DNA of 64,000 bases, taken from the NCBI RefSeq assembly GCF_017104715.1, contig NZ_JAAGPI010000001.1, forward strand, positions 248,001 to 312,000. The letters run 5' to 3'. Both the position numbers and the translations under genes were made by a program. This document shows positions 45,495 through 55,485 of the stretch, piece by piece. The DNA is from Burkholderia sp. Ac-20365 (GTDB lineage: Bacteria > Pseudomonadota > Gammaproteobacteria > Burkholderiales > Burkholderiaceae). Under the pieces are notes generated by a model. That model did not search any database. It was given only the letters and a program-made list of their open reading frames with translations, and was not told where the DNA came from. The stretch's first letter is position 1. Each line of letters begins with the position of its first letter.

Positions 45495-48092
45495 TCAGGC
45501 CGCTGCCTTCGACGACTCCAGGAAATCCTGCGCAAAGCGCTGCAGCACGCCGCCCGCTTCGTAGATCGAGACCTCTTCCGCCGTGTCGAGCCGGCACGTG
45601 ACCGTCGCTTCGATGCGCTCGCCGTTCTGGCGGTGAATCACCAGCGTCAGATCCGCGCGCGGCCTGCGCTCGCCGATCACGTCATACGTCTCGGTGCCGT
45701 CGATGCCCAGCGTCAACCGGTTCACGCCCGGCTTGAACTCGAGCGGCAACACACCCATGCCGATCAGGTTCGTGCGGTGAATGCGCTCGAAGCCTTCCGC
45801 CGCGATCGCCTCGACACCAGCGAGCCGTACGCCTTTCGCGGCCCAGTCACGCGACGAACCTTGTCCATAGTCCGCGCCCGCAATGATGATGAGCGGCTGC
45901 TTGCGCTCCATGTAGGTTTCGATGGCTTCCCACATGCGCGTGACCTTGCCCTCCGGCTCGATACGCGCGAGCGATCCCTTCTTCTGCTGGCCATCGACGA
46001 CAGCCATCTCGTTGATCAACGTCGGATTCGCGAAGGTTGCGCGCTGGGCCGTGAGGTGATCGCCGCGATGGGTTGCATACGAATTGAAGTCCTCTTCGGG
46101 CAAGCCCATTTTCGTGAGGTATTCGCCCGCAGCGCTGTTCGCCAGAATCGCATTCGACGGCGACAGGTGATCGGTCGTGATGTTGTCGCCGAGCACGGCG
46201 AGCGGGCGCATACCTTGCAACGTGCGCGCGCCAGCCAGCGCGCCTTCCCAATACGGCGGACGGCGAATGTACGTGCTCTGTCCGCGCCAGTCGTAAAGCG
46301 GGCTGATCGGCTCGCCGCTCGTCGCCGTGACGGCGAACATCGGCTCGTAGACCTTGCGGAACTGCTCGGGCTTCACGCTCTGCGCGACGATCGCGTCGAT
46401 CTCTTCATCGCTCGGCCAGATGTCCTTCAGATACACGGGCGCGCCGTTCTGATCGGTGCCGAGCACATCGCGTTCGATATCGAAGCGGATCGTCCCCGCA
46501 ATCGCATACGCGACGACGAGCGGCGGCGATGCAAGAAACGCCTGCTTCGCATACGGATGAATGCGGCCATCGAAGTTGCGATTGCCCGACAGCACAGCCG
46601 TCGCGTACAGATCGCGGTCGATGATCTCCTGCTGGATCTTCGGATCGAGCGCACCCGACATGCCGTTGCACGTCGTGCACGCAAACGCGACGATGCCAAA
46701 GCCGAGCTTCTCCAGATCGGGCAGCAGGTTCGCTTCCTGCAAATACAGTTCGACAGCCTTCGATCCCGGCGCCAGCGACGACTTCACCCACGGCTTGCGC
46801 GTCAAGCCGCGTACATTCGCGTTGCGCGCGAGCAAAGCCGCTGCAATGACGTTGCGCGGATTGCTCGTGTTCGTGCAGCTCGTGATTGCCGCGATGATGA
46901 CGGCACCATCGGGCATCTGGCCGGGCACTTCTTCCCACTTGCCCGCGATGCCGCGCTCGGCGAGATCCGACGTCGGCAGACGCTTGTGCGGATTCGATGG
47001 ACCGGCCATATTGCGCACGACCGTCGACAGATCGAATCTGAGCACGCGCTCATATTCGGCGTTGGCCAGCGTATCGGCCCACAGGCCCGCTGTTTTCGCA
47101 TACGTTTCGACCAGCTTCACCTGCGCGTCGTCGCGACCCGTGAGGCGCAGATAGTCGATGGTCTGCTCGTCGATGAAGAACATCGCGGCGGTTGCGCCGT
47201 ACTCCGGCGCCATGTTCGAAATCGTTGCGCGATCGCCGAGCGTGAGGCTCGACGCGCCTACGCCGCGAAACTCCAGATAGGCGCCGACCACTTTTTCCTT
47301 GCGCAGGAATTCGGTCAGCGCGAGCACGATATCCGTTGCGGTGATGCCCGGCTGGCGCTTGCCCGACAGCTCGACGCCGACGATATCGGGCAGACGCATC
47401 CACGATGCGCGCCCCAGCATCACGTTTTCTGCTTCGAGGCCACCCACGCCGACAGCGATCACGCCGAGTGCATCCACATGCGGCGTATGGCTGTCCGTGC
47501 CGACCAGCGTGTCGGGATACGCAATGCCATCCGCCGCATGAATCACCGGCGACATCCGCTCCAGATTGATCTGGTGCATGATGCCGTTGCCCGGCGGAAT
47601 CACGTCGACATTCTTGAACGCCTTCTTGGTCCAGTTGATGAAGTCGAAGCGGTCTTCGTTGCGCCGGTCTTCGATTGCGCGGTTCTTCGTGAACGCATCG
47701 GGATCGAAGCCGCCGCATTCCACCGCCAGTGAGTGATCGACGATCAGCTGCACCGGCACGACGGGGTTGACCTTGGCCGGGTCGCCGCCCTGATCGGCGA
47801 TCGCATCGCGCAGGCCGGCGAGATCGACGAGCGCGGTCTGCCCGAGAATGTCATGGCATACGACGCGCGCCGGAAACCACGGAAAATCCAGCTCGCGTTT
47901 GCGTTCGATGATCTGTCGCAGCGAATCGGTCAGCGTCGCGGGATCGCAACGGCGCACCAGGTTTTCGGCGTGCACGCGCGACGTGTACGGCAGTTTGTCG
48001 TAAGCGCCGGGCTGGATCGCGTCGATGGCGGCGCGCGTGTCGAAGTAATCCAGCGAGGTGCCGGGCAGCGGTTTGCGGTAAGCAGTATTCAT
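45495..48092 (-). CDS. acnD: Fe/S-dependent 2-methylisocitrate dehydratase AcnD
   Basis: The 865-aa aconitase-family enzyme starts MNTAYRKPLPGTSLDYFD, the AcnD-type start. Fe-S cluster cysteines lie in SCTNTSNP (near residue 405) and CTTCNG (near 472). The C-terminal swivel domain holds ADYGQGSSRDWAAKG. It dehydrates 2-methylcitrate, and pairing with prpF is the hallmark of the AcnD route replacing PrpD, which is absent. Antisense open frames across it are shadows. A terminator separates it from prpC. Confidence 0.96.
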   Translation of the reverse strand: MNTAYRKPLPGTSLDYFDTRAAIDAIQPGAYDKLPYTSRVHAENLVRRCDPATLTDSLRQIIERKRELDFPWFPARVVCHDILGQTALVDLAGLRDAIADQGGDPAKVNPVVPVQLIVDHSLAVECGGFDPDAFTKNRAIEDRRNEDRFDFINWTKKAFKNVDVIPPGNGIMHQINLERMSPVIHAADGIAYPDTLVGTDSHTPHVDALGVIAVGVGGLEAENVMLGRASWMRLPDIVGVELSGKRQPGITATDIVLALTEFLRKEKVVGAYLEFRGVGASSLTLGDRATISNMAPEYGATAAMFFIDEQTIDYLRLTGRDDAQVKLVETYAKTAGLWADTLANAEYERVLRFDLSTVVRNMAGPSNPHKRLPTSDLAERGIAGKWEEVPGQMPDGAVIIAAITSCTNTSNPRNVIAAALLARNANVRGLTRKPWVKSSLAPGSKAVELYLQEANLLPDLEKLGFGIVAFACTTCNGMSGALDPKIQQEIIDRDLYATAVLSGNRNFDGRIHPYAKQAFLASPPLVVAYAIAGTIRFDIERDVLGTDQNGAPVYLKDIWPSDEEIDAIVAQSVKPEQFRKVYEPMFAVTATSGEPISPLYDWRGQSTYIRRPPYWEGALAGARTLQGMRPLAVLGDNITTDHLSPSNAILANSAAGEYLTKMGLPEEDFNSYATHRGDHLTAQRATFANPTLINEMAVVDGQQKKGSLARIEPEGKVTRMWEAIETYMERKQPLIIIAGADYGQGSSRDWAAKGVRLAGVEAIAAEGFERIHRTNLIGMGVLPLEFKPGVNRLTLGIDGTETYDVIGERRPRADLTLVIHRQNGERIEATVTCRLDTAEEVSIYEAGGVLQRFAQDFLESSKAAA

Positions 48093-48216
48093 GGCGTAGG
48101 GACACAGGCGGTCATAATCGGGAGCGGTCTTGCGCGAAAGGCGCCGGCTCGCATCCACACTGTTATCGCGAAGTTTAGCGCGTCGACGCTCGCGCGGTGC
48201 AGCAATGAGGCTTCGA

Positions 48217-48257
48217 TAAAAAGCAGCCTTGGCTCGCGGGTATCGACGAGCCAAGGC
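48217..48257 (-). terminator. Intrinsic terminator after prpC
   Basis: On the minus strand, GCCTTGGCTCG, a nine-base loop, CGAGCCAAGGC, TGC, then TTTTT. The 11-base stem is perfect. It lies between prpC and acnD, so the last two genes depend on read-through or their own promoter in the 125 bases that follow. Confidence 0.85.
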
Positions 48258-48289
48258 CGAACCAGGATAAACAGAAAGCCTGCTTGCCG

Positions 48290-49459
48290 TCAGACGCGCT
48301 TCGCGAGCGGCACGAACGCGAGATCGTCCGGTCCGGTGTAATTCGCGCTGGGCCGAATGATCTTGTTGTCGACGCGTTGCTCGATGATGTGCGCGGCCCA
48401 GCCGGCGGTGCGCGAAATCACGAACAGCGGCGTGAACATGGCCGTCGGCACGCCCATCATGTGGTACGACACGGCGCTGAACCAGTCCAGATTCGGGAAC
48501 ATCTTCTTCGCGTCCCACATCACGCTTTCGAGCCGCTCGGCGATGTCGAACATCTTCGTGTTCGACGCTTCTTTCGACAGCTTCTTCGCCACGTCCTTGA
48601 TGACCTTGTTGCGCGGATCGGAAATCGTGTACACCGGGTGGCCGAAGCCGATCACGACTTCCTTGTTTTCCACGCGGCGGCGGATGTCGGCTTCCGCTTC
48701 ATCGGGCGTCTGGTAGCGCGACTGGATTTCGAACGCGACTTCGTTGGCGCCGCCGTGTTTCGGGCCGCGCAGCGCGCCGATGGCGCCGGTAATGGCCGAA
48801 TAGATGTCCGAGCCCGTGCCCGCGATCACGCGGCCCGTGAACGTCGATGCATTGAATTCATGTTCGGCATACAGGTTCAGCGACACATGCATCGCGTCGA
48901 CCCACGCCTTCGACGGCTCCACGCCATGCAGCAGATGCAGGAAATGGCCGCCGATCGAATCGTCGTCGGTTTCGACTTCGATCCGCTTGCCGTTGTGCGA
49001 GTAGTGGTACCAGTAGAGCAGCATCGAACCGAGCGAGGCCATCAGCTTGTCGGCGATATCGCGCGCGCCCGGCAGGTTGTGATCGTCTTTTTCCGGCAGA
49101 ACGGTGCCCAGCACCGATACACCCGTGCGCATCACGTCCATCGGATGCGCGGCGGCGGGAATCCATTCGAGCGCGGCCTTCACGTTCGCGGGCAGGCCGC
49201 GCATGGCTTTGAGCTTGGTCTTGTAAGCGGCGAGTTCGGCGACGTTGGGCAGCTTGCCGTGCACCAGCAGATAGGCGATTTCCTCGAATTCACAGGCGCT
49301 GGCGATATCGAGAATGTCGTAGCCGCGGTAGTGCAGGTCGTTGCCCGTCTTGCCGACCGTGCACAGGGCCGTGTTGCCCGCCGTCACGCCCGACAGCGCC
49401 ACGGATTTCTTCGGCTTGAATGCGCCAGCGTTCGGCGTGCCGTTGTCTGCTTCGCTCAT
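48290..49459 (-). CDS. prpC: 2-methylcitrate synthase PrpC
   Basis: The 389-aa citrate-synthase-fold enzyme has the family motifs [30 protein letters not shown] and the catalytic-His segment [14 protein letters not shown], matching the PrpC subclass rather than GltA. It condenses propionyl-CoA with oxaloacetate. ATG 49459 ([12 protein letters not shown]) has GGAAG upstream; the frame extends to 49498 without a better start. It is 22 bases from prpB and followed by a strong terminator. Confidence 0.96.
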   Translation of the reverse strand: MSEADNGTPNAGAFKPKKSVALSGVTAGNTALCTVGKTGNDLHYRGYDILDIASACEFEEIAYLLVHGKLPNVAELAAYKTKLKAMRGLPANVKAALEWIPAAAHPMDVMRTGVSVLGTVLPEKDDHNLPGARDIADKLMASLGSMLLYWYHYSHNGKRIEVETDDDSIGGHFLHLLHGVEPSKAWVDAMHVSLNLYAEHEFNASTFTGRVIAGTGSDIYSAITGAIGALRGPKHGGANEVAFEIQSRYQTPDEAEADIRRRVENKEVVIGFGHPVYTISDPRNKVIKDVAKKLSKEASNTKMFDIAERLESVMWDAKKMFPNLDWFSAVSYHMMGVPTAMFTPLFVISRTAGWAAHIIEQRVDNKIIRPSANYTGPDDLAFVPLAKRV

Positions 49460-49481
49460 GTGTCTTCCTCCAGGAATGCGA

Positions 49482-50375
49482 TTACTTGTGTGAGGCAAAC
49501 AGCGCGTCGAGTTTGTCCTCGTACGCGTGATAGCCCAGGTATTGGTAGAGATCGTTGCGTGTCTGCATGGTCGGCACAGCCGCCTTTTGCGTGCCGTCGC
49601 GCAGCACCGTCTCGTAGAAATTCAGCGCCGCCGCGTTCATCGCGCGATAGGCGCCGCAGCAGTACAGCGCGATATCGACGTTGGCTTCGCGCAGTTCCGT
49701 CGTCGTGAAAAACGGTGTCGCGCCGAACTCGGTCAGGTTCGCGAGAATCGGCACCTTCACGGCGGCCTTGAAGCGGCGATAGTCGTCGAGCGTTTTCATC
49801 GCTTCCGGGAAGATCATGTCCGCGCCCGCTTCCACGTACGCGACGGCGCGCTCGATCGCGGAATCGATGCCTTCGGCGCCGGCTGCATCGGTGCGGGCCA
49901 TGATGACGAACTGGTCGTCGGTGCGTGCGTCGACGGCGGCCTTTACGCGGTCCACCATCTCTTCCGTCGCGACGACTTCCTTGTTCGGACGATGCCCGCA
50001 GCGTTTCTGCCCGACCTGATCTTCGAGGTGAACGGCCGCGACGCCCGCCTTGATGAACGAGCGGACCGTGCGCGCGATGTTGAAGGCGCCGCCCCAGCCT
50101 GTGTCGATATCGACGAGCAGCGGCAGGTTGGTCGCGTCGGTGATGCGGCGCGCGTCGGTCAGCACGTCGTCCATCGTGCTGATGCCGAGGTCGGGCATGC
50201 CGAGCGAGTTGGCAGCGACGCCACCGCCCGACAGATACAGCGCCTTGAAGCCGACGGCTTCGGCCATCTTCGCGACGTACGCGTTGATCGCGCCGACGAC
50301 CTGCAGCGGTTGTCCTTCTGCGACGGCCTGGCGGAATGCTGCGCCGGCGCTGGTGGGTTGTTTGGCTGAATTCAC
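49482..50375 (-). CDS. prpB: Methylisocitrate lyase PrpB
   Basis: The 297-aa isocitrate-lyase-family enzyme carries the catalytic loop KRCGH (124-128, Cys126), the phosphate/Mg site DIDTGWGG and [16 protein letters not shown] near the start. It splits 2-methylisocitrate to pyruvate and succinate. It is the first gene of the prp operon, about 22 bases downstream of the predicted sigma-54 start site. It is divergent from prpR. Confidence 0.96.
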   Translation of the reverse strand: MNSAKQPTSAGAAFRQAVAEGQPLQVVGAINAYVAKMAEAVGFKALYLSGGGVAANSLGMPDLGISTMDDVLTDARRITDATNLPLLVDIDTGWGGAFNIARTVRSFIKAGVAAVHLEDQVGQKRCGHRPNKEVVATEEMVDRVKAAVDARTDDQFVIMARTDAAGAEGIDSAIERAVAYVEAGADMIFPEAMKTLDDYRRFKAAVKVPILANLTEFGATPFFTTTELREANVDIALYCCGAYRAMNAAALNFYETVLRDGTQKAAVPTMQTRNDLYQYLGYHAYEDKLDALFASHK

Positions 50376-50407
50376 TGTGAGGCTCCGTTGATTTGCGCGG
50401 TCTTATC

Positions 50408-50423
50408 TGCAAGTGGCGTGCCA
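50408..50423 (-). promoter_or_regulatory. Sigma-54 (-24/-12) promoter of prpB
   Basis: On the minus strand the sequence is TGGCACG, CCAC, TTGCA, an exact match to the RpoN consensus including GG and GC at the correct spacing. Transcription would start near 50397, leaving a short leader before prpB at 50375. The divergent neighbour encodes a sigma-54 activator, so the assignment is strong. Confidence 0.92.
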
Positions 50424-50486
50424 TGTACGCGCATGCCGCTAAGTCTCTGATTTTACGAGTGGTGTGTTCATGCGATTGGTCGCGTG

Positions 50487-50527
50487 GATTTCAAAAGTGA
50501 AATCGTCGGTTTCTATTGTGAAATTCG
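50487..50527. promoter_or_regulatory. Candidate PrpR-binding palindromes
   Basis: GATTTCA-AAAG-TGAAATC at 50487-50504 is a perfect 7-4-7 inverted repeat. A second, imperfect copy of the same half-sites (TTTC...TGAAA) follows at about 50510-50526. They lie 65-120 bases upstream of the prpB -24 box, normal for an enhancer, and just before prpR, so self-repression is possible. Confidence 0.6.
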
Positions 50528-50571
50528 AGGTGCATAATGGAGGCTGCCCCGCATCACACGGAATCGCTTCG

Positions 50572-52521
50572 ATGAGCACGCCCTCCGCCGTTTCGACCAT
50601 CCGCCCGCGCATCTGGGCGATGGGTATCAGCCGTCTGCGCGACCTGTTCGTCGATATCGCCAGCGAATACGCGGGCCGTGCCGAACTGCGCGTGGTGGCG
50701 CGCGGCTTCGACGATGCCGCGCAGGAGATCGACGCTGCGGGCGTGGAGCGTCCCGACGTGATCGTCGCGGGCGGCTCGAACGCGGCTTATCTGAAGGCGC
50801 GCGTCAGCGTGCCCGTGGTGGCCATTACGCCGACGGGCTTCGACGTGATGCAGGCGCTGGCGCGCGCGCGGCGTGATGGCGCATCGGTGGCGCTCGTCAC
50901 GCACGGCGAGACGCCCGATGAAGTGAAGCGTTTCACGGCCGCTTACGGCATCGACGTGATTTTCGCGTCGTATCGCTCAACGGAAGATGCCGAGCAGTGC
51001 GTGCGTGATCTGCAGGAACGCGGCGTGGAAGCCGTGGTTGGGCCCGGCCATGTGACCGATCTCGCGGAGCGCGCGGGCATGGGCGCCGTGTTTCTGTACT
51101 CGCGCACGTCGGTGCGCAGTGCATTCGATACCGCGCTCGACGTCGCGCAGGCGACGCGCGCCGAAGGCGTGCGCCGTCAACGGCTCGATAACCTGCTGCA
51201 GCACTTGCGCGACGGCGTTGTTGCGCTCGATGCGCAAGGACGCGTCGAAGCGATTAACCAGCGCCTTGCGGGCGTGCTCGGCATCGATGCAGCAAGCGCG
51301 GCCGGCATGCCGCTGCAACAGCTCGCACCGGACATCGCAGGCGCGCTGCCCGACGCCGACGGCGATACGCTCGTCTCCGTGCGCGGCACGAGCTATCTCG
51401 TGCACCGCGGGCCGCTGGCGGGCGCGGGCCACGCGGCGGGCACGGTGTTGACGTTCCAGGAATCGCGCGCCGTCGAGCGCCTGGACCGCACGTTGCGCTC
51501 GCGACAACGCGGGCAGCAATTCACCGCTCGCTACCGGCTCGACGATCTGGTGGGCGAATGTCCATCGATCGAACGCGTGCGCACGCTGGTGCGGCGCTAC
51601 GCGAAGTCCGACGCGACCGTGCTGATACTCGGCGAGAGCGGCACTGGCAAGGAAATGGTCGCGCAGAGCATGCATCAGTTGAGCGCGCGGCGCGACTTTG
51701 CGTTCGTGGCGATCAACTGCGGCGCGTTTCCAGAAGCCCTGCTTGAGAGCGAACTGTTCGGCTACGAGGAGGGTGCGTTCACGGGTGCGCGCAGAGGCGG
51801 CAAGGCGGGTCTGATCGAGGCCGCACATCGCGGCACGCTGTTTCTCGATGAAATCGCCGAGATGCCGCTGCCGCTGCAAAGCCGGCTGCTGCGCGTGCTG
51901 CAGGAGCGGGAAGTGGTGCGGCTCGGTTCGACGGAGCCGACGCGCGTGGACATCCGCGTGGTGGCTGCAACGCATCGTGCGCTGACGGAAGGTATCGAGG
52001 CCGAGACGTTCCGGGCGGACCTTTATTACCGCCTGAACATCCTCAGCATCGCGCTGCCGCCATTGCGCGAACGCACGACAGACGTGCTGCCGCTCGCAGC
52101 GGAACTGCTGCTTCAGGCCGCGGCACGCGAGCCGAGGCTTGCGCTGCGCGTCCCTGATCTGCAGGCCGCGACGCGTGCGCTCGCGGAGATTGGCGAGCCG
52201 CTGCGCGGGTACGTATGGCCCGGCAACGTACGCGAATTGCAGAATGTGATCGAGCGGATTGCCGTCGAGCTTGCCGACACGGAGGGCGGCGTGGGCAACG
52301 TGTTCACGCGCAAGATGCTCGACGTCGTCGCGCCCGAACTGTTTGCGTCAGCCGCGTCGCAGCAGAAGGGCGCGTTGACGTTGCGCGAGCGCAGCCGTCA
52401 TATCGAAGCGGACGAAATACGCGCGATGCTTGCCGCGTGTGGCGGCGATCGCGATGCCGCGAGCAAGGCACTCGGCATCAGCAAGACCACGCTTTGGCGC
52501 AAGTTGAGTGCGGCGCAGTGA
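50572..52521 (+). CDS. prpR: Sigma-54-dependent propionate catabolism activator PrpR
   Basis: The 649-aa protein has an N-terminal PrpR sensor domain (about 10-190: [27 protein letters not shown]), a PAS-like region (200-300) and an AAA+ domain with Walker A GESGTGKE, the sigma-54 contact loop GAFTGA and [11 protein letters not shown] Fis-type helix-turn-helix ends the protein ([17 protein letters not shown]). The sensor responds to 2-methylcitrate in characterised homologues. ATG 50572 gives [13 protein letters not shown]; the upstream frame from 50464 runs through the operator palindromes and is not used. Confidence 0.93.
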   Translation: MSTPSAVSTIRPRIWAMGISRLRDLFVDIASEYAGRAELRVVARGFDDAAQEIDAAGVERPDVIVAGGSNAAYLKARVSVPVVAITPTGFDVMQALARARRDGASVALVTHGETPDEVKRFTAAYGIDVIFASYRSTEDAEQCVRDLQERGVEAVVGPGHVTDLAERAGMGAVFLYSRTSVRSAFDTALDVAQATRAEGVRRQRLDNLLQHLRDGVVALDAQGRVEAINQRLAGVLGIDAASAAGMPLQQLAPDIAGALPDADGDTLVSVRGTSYLVHRGPLAGAGHAAGTVLTFQESRAVERLDRTLRSRQRGQQFTARYRLDDLVGECPSIERVRTLVRRYAKSDATVLILGESGTGKEMVAQSMHQLSARRDFAFVAINCGAFPEALLESELFGYEEGAFTGARRGGKAGLIEAAHRGTLFLDEIAEMPLPLQSRLLRVLQEREVVRLGSTEPTRVDIRVVAATHRALTEGIEAETFRADLYYRLNILSIALPPLRERTTDVLPLAAELLLQAAAREPRLALRVPDLQAATRALAEIGEPLRGYVWPGNVRELQNVIERIAVELADTEGGVGNVFTRKMLDVVAPELFASAASQQKGALTLRERSRHIEADEIRAMLAACGGDRDAASKALGISKTTLWRKLSAAQ

Positions 52522-52541
52522 GCGACGCATGGGCTTCGCGA

Positions 52542-53120
52542 TTACACGCCTATTAATGCAGTAACGAACAGGCCGACTGATACGACGGCCATGCCGATAG
52601 TCAGCTTTTGCAGCCAGCGCTTCTTCGTGAGCAGCGTAATTGCGGCGAGTGCAATGGATATCTGCACGAGTGTTGTTGCCTGTGCCCAGCGGTGATGTTG
52701 ATGTTGTAGCGATTCGCTGACTTCATTGTCCTTCTTCACCTGCTCTTCGAGCGCCTCCGCCTTCTGTCGAATGGGCTCTTTCTCGGTCTTGTAGCGCTGC
52801 GTATCGGCGATGAATTTCGCGTGTGCGGAAGATGCCGGATCGCTGAGCGCCGCGCCCAGTTCGGCGAGGTTCTGCTTTTCGCCTTTAGCCTGGTAGTAGG
52901 CCCACTGGTTGGCGGCTTCTGTTTTGAGGATCGCGGCTTCGTTCTTGAAGAAAAGCGCCTGATTTTCGTTCGCACCGCTCTGGTAGGCGGCGATTGCGCC
53001 GACGCTTGCCAGGATAGCCGTCATCACGGCGAGGCGCGAAGCGTTCGTGTCGCCGCCGTGGCTGCCTGCGTGTTCGATTGCGTGATCGTGGGGGCCGTGG
53101 ACTTCGTAGTCGTCTGACAT
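52542..53120 (-). CDS. DUF4337 family membrane protein
   Basis: The 192-aa protein has an acidic/His start (MSDDYEVHGPHDHAIEHAG), a first hydrophobic helix (LAVMTAILASVGAIAAYQSG) and a long charged helix with FFKNEAAILKTEAANQWAYYQAKGEK, the DUF4337 core. A coiled segment (EALEEQVKKDNEVSE) and two C-terminal helices follow. Function is unknown. ATG 53120 is preferred over a Lys-rich extension to 53222. It converges with prpR at 52521. Confidence 0.87.
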   Translation of the reverse strand: MSDDYEVHGPHDHAIEHAGSHGGDTNASRLAVMTAILASVGAIAAYQSGANENQALFFKNEAAILKTEAANQWAYYQAKGEKQNLAELGAALSDPASSAHAKFIADTQRYKTEKEPIRQKAEALEEQVKKDNEVSESLQHQHHRWAQATTLVQISIALAAITLLTKKRWLQKLTIGMAVVSVGLFVTALIGV

Positions 53121-53247
53121 TGGTTTTTGGGGTGGGCGAAAGTCGCCAGCATACCGTAGTGGGGTTTGTTTTTTGGTTTTTGGTTTTGTTGTTGCTGTTG
53201 ATTTTTTCTTCTGGGCTGGCATCCGCGTTTTGTTACTGGTGCTTCAA

Positions 53248-53836
53248 GCGTTGCCCCTGTGCGGGGCGGCACTTACTTTCTTTGCCGCCGCAAAGAAAGT
53301 AAGCAAAGAAAGCGGGCTAACACCGCCCGTTTTTGACCACCGCCTGAGGGCCCCCAACGGGTCCTCCACTTCGCACGGCAATCTCTCAGTCACCGCCCGT
53401 TGCCAACGCTTCGAATCGGCGTCTCACCCACTTCAAGTACCCGTTGCGCAGCCAGCGGCAGCGAACGGTTTGCGCCGCCCAGGTGGAAAACTGTGTGTAG
53501 GTCGTAGTGCTCCACACCTCAGCGATCCTACGACACCGATCGTGCTTTTCAGTCCGGAGTGAAGCGCATGCGGCGCGAAAGCCGACACACAGTTTGCCGC
53601 CATAGAACGTGGGCAAATTGATCGCGCATGTGGTGACGCGGGAGTGTGAAGTGGGTGAGGCGCTCAATAAGCGCGTTCGCAACGGGCATCGAATAGCAGG
53701 TTGCCGTGTGAAGCGGAGGACCCGTTGGGGGCCCTCAGGCAGAAACAAGAACTGGCGGTGTTCAGCGGCTTTCTTTTGCCTACTTTTCTTTGCCGCGGCA
53801 AAGAAAAGTAGGTGCCGCCCCGCACAGGGGCAACGC
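53248..53836. repeat. Intact 589-bp palindromic intergenic element
   Basis: Both ends carry the same roughly 80-base sequence in opposite orientation (left end GCGTTGCCCCTGTGCGGGG). The inversion continues inward with decreasing match: GGGCCCCCAACGGGTCCTCC recurs inverted near 53720, and ACACAGTTTGCCGCC pairs with the region near 53485. The whole unit is an imperfect giant hairpin centred near 53540. There is no transposase or credible open frame. A truncated copy is at 23887-24426. Probably a non-autonomous mobile or REP-like family. Confidence 0.85.
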
Positions 53837-53919
53837 CAGCAAACCAGATACATATCGCGGATGCCAGAAAAACCACTAGCAAACCACATCAGCGTCGCAA
53901 GACAACCAAAAACCCCAGC

Positions 53920-54906
53920 TCACTGCATTCTCCGCTGCGCCCGATACTCCGTAGGAGAAGTTTTCATATGCCGCCGAAAACTCCTCGCAAGATGATCACC
54001 ACTGGTCAGGCCGGCCCGCTTGGCCACCTTGTCAACAGGAAGGTCAGTCTCAACAAGCAGACTACACACGACCTGAAGCCGCGCATGCATCAGATAGTCA
54101 GACGGCGTCATCCCAAGCTCACTTCTAAAGTGCCGCAAGAGACTACGTTCACTCATCGCAGCAACCTGAGCAGCATCTTCAATAGTGACCTGCCGCCGGC
54201 AGTTATCCTGCAACCAGTGCGCGGCGGCACGCACCTTTTCGGCGGGCGTATTGCCAACCACATCCTCGAAAATCGCGTTGAGCATATCGCGCGAGCAGAT
54301 CGACAGGCGCTCGGCGACGCGCCGCGCCATGTTGTCGCCCATGTCGCGGCGAATGAGCTTCAGCGCTCCCGTGAGCGCATCATTGAGGCTCTGTGATTTC
54401 GTTCTGCAGTCGCCAGACCGATGCGACGTGTTCAGTTGCGAATCGTGCTCATCGTCATGCAACTCGTCGCAAGCGTGACCATCCAGTCCCGGCAGCGGCG
54501 CACCGACTAGCCGCACGTCAGCCGCCTTCGAGCGTGCGCGGTTGATCCATGCGATCAGCGGCACGGCACGCGAGTCGATACACGCATCGGCGCCGACAAT
54601 CGCGAAGATCGCATCGAATTCATGTCCGGCGTGTGCATCGAATGTCTCCGCGCTGACCAGCAGCGCAGCAGAACTGGCGACGTAGCCGTCGTGATCGGAA
54701 AGCGTGGTGATCCTGTACGTCCATTGAATCGGTCCGCAGGCAGACAACTCGGTGGCGATTTCGAGCACATTGGCGATGACGCTCGCGCTCAGCAGATCGA
54801 AGCCGTCGAACAGCACGACGGCAACATGTCTTAATCGCCCGGGAATGACGTCCGTGCCCTCGGAATCCTTGATCTCGAATCTTTGAGGCGCATGTGTGGA
54901 AATCAT
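53920..54906 (-). CDS. GlxA-type AraC-family transcriptional regulator
   Basis: The 328-aa protein joins a DJ-1/PfpI-like N-terminal domain (about 25-185: VAVVLFDGFDLLSASVIANV) to a C-terminal AraC double helix-turn-helix (about 225-325: AAQVAAMSERSLLRHFRSEL, VAKRAGLTSGDHLARSFRRH). The catalytic Cys typical of class I glutamine amidotransferases is not seen, as expected for GlxA regulators. ATG 54906 follows GGGGAAG closely. It is upstream of surface-glycan genes, which might be targets (inference). Confidence 0.9.
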   Translation of the reverse strand: MISTHAPQRFEIKDSEGTDVIPGRLRHVAVVLFDGFDLLSASVIANVLEIATELSACGPIQWTYRITTLSDHDGYVASSAALLVSAETFDAHAGHEFDAIFAIVGADACIDSRAVPLIAWINRARSKAADVRLVGAPLPGLDGHACDELHDDEHDSQLNTSHRSGDCRTKSQSLNDALTGALKLIRRDMGDNMARRVAERLSICSRDMLNAIFEDVVGNTPAEKVRAAAHWLQDNCRRQVTIEDAAQVAAMSERSLLRHFRSELGMTPSDYLMHARLQVVCSLLVETDLPVDKVAKRAGLTSGDHLARSFRRHMKTSPTEYRAQRRMQ

Positions 54907-55191
54907 GTTCTTCCCCAACCTGAATGAACCAGACCAGAAGCTCGAAGACCGGGTCCGATGCGGGAAGCGTGCCGCGCAACATGACCGCGCGAAACTCCGC
55001 GGATATCCCGTAGCTACTCATGCTGCCTCTATGAATCGCACAACGAATGTGGGCGAGCGCACGCAACGCAGTGTGTTTTCGATGAAGTGTAGTACTTCGT
55101 CATTGACAGTCCGGCGTGTATCCGCTTAGGCGAACTATGTGCAGATCACCCACTGACAGATGGCTGACGGTTCTTCAGCCTTCACGCGGAA

Positions 55192-55422
55192 TCATCCTTC
55201 ACGTTGCGTCGCCATGATCTCGGTGAGCACTGCGCGATAGGTCGAATGACATCGTTCTGCGGTGCGAGAGATCTCGGCCAACGCGGCGCGCGCGGATGCG
55301 GCGTCGTGGCGGTGCGACGTATCCGATAACGCGAGTATCGTTTGCAGTGCATCGCGCTGCTGGCTCAGCAGCAATTGCAGCGCGCTGCCGAAGCTGTTCT
55401 GATCGTGGCTCGTGGTGCTCAT
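55192..55422 (-). CDS. Small hypothetical helical protein
   Basis: The 76-aa product MSTTSHDQNSFG..LQLLLSQQRDALQTIL..AEISRTAERCHSTYRAVLTEI is predicted to be mostly alpha-helical, soluble, and has no recognised domain. The Gln/Leu heptads suggest a helical bundle. ATG 55422 (GGGA upstream) is preferred to a longer start at 55482 which abuts the glycosyltransferase stop. It is probably co-transcribed downstream of the glycosyltransferase gene. Confidence 0.55.
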   Translation of the reverse strand: MSTTSHDQNSFGSALQLLLSQQRDALQTILALSDTSHRHDAASARAALAEISRTAERCHSTYRAVLTEIMATQREG

Positions 55423-55485
55423 GTCGATCCCGTCTGGCGTGTGCGTAATGGCAAAACGAATGAAGTACGGATGTTCTTCCACTTG

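Noticed and set aside
45477..47732. 751-codon plus-strand open frame over acnD
   Set aside because: Antisense shadow of a clear aconitase-family gene.
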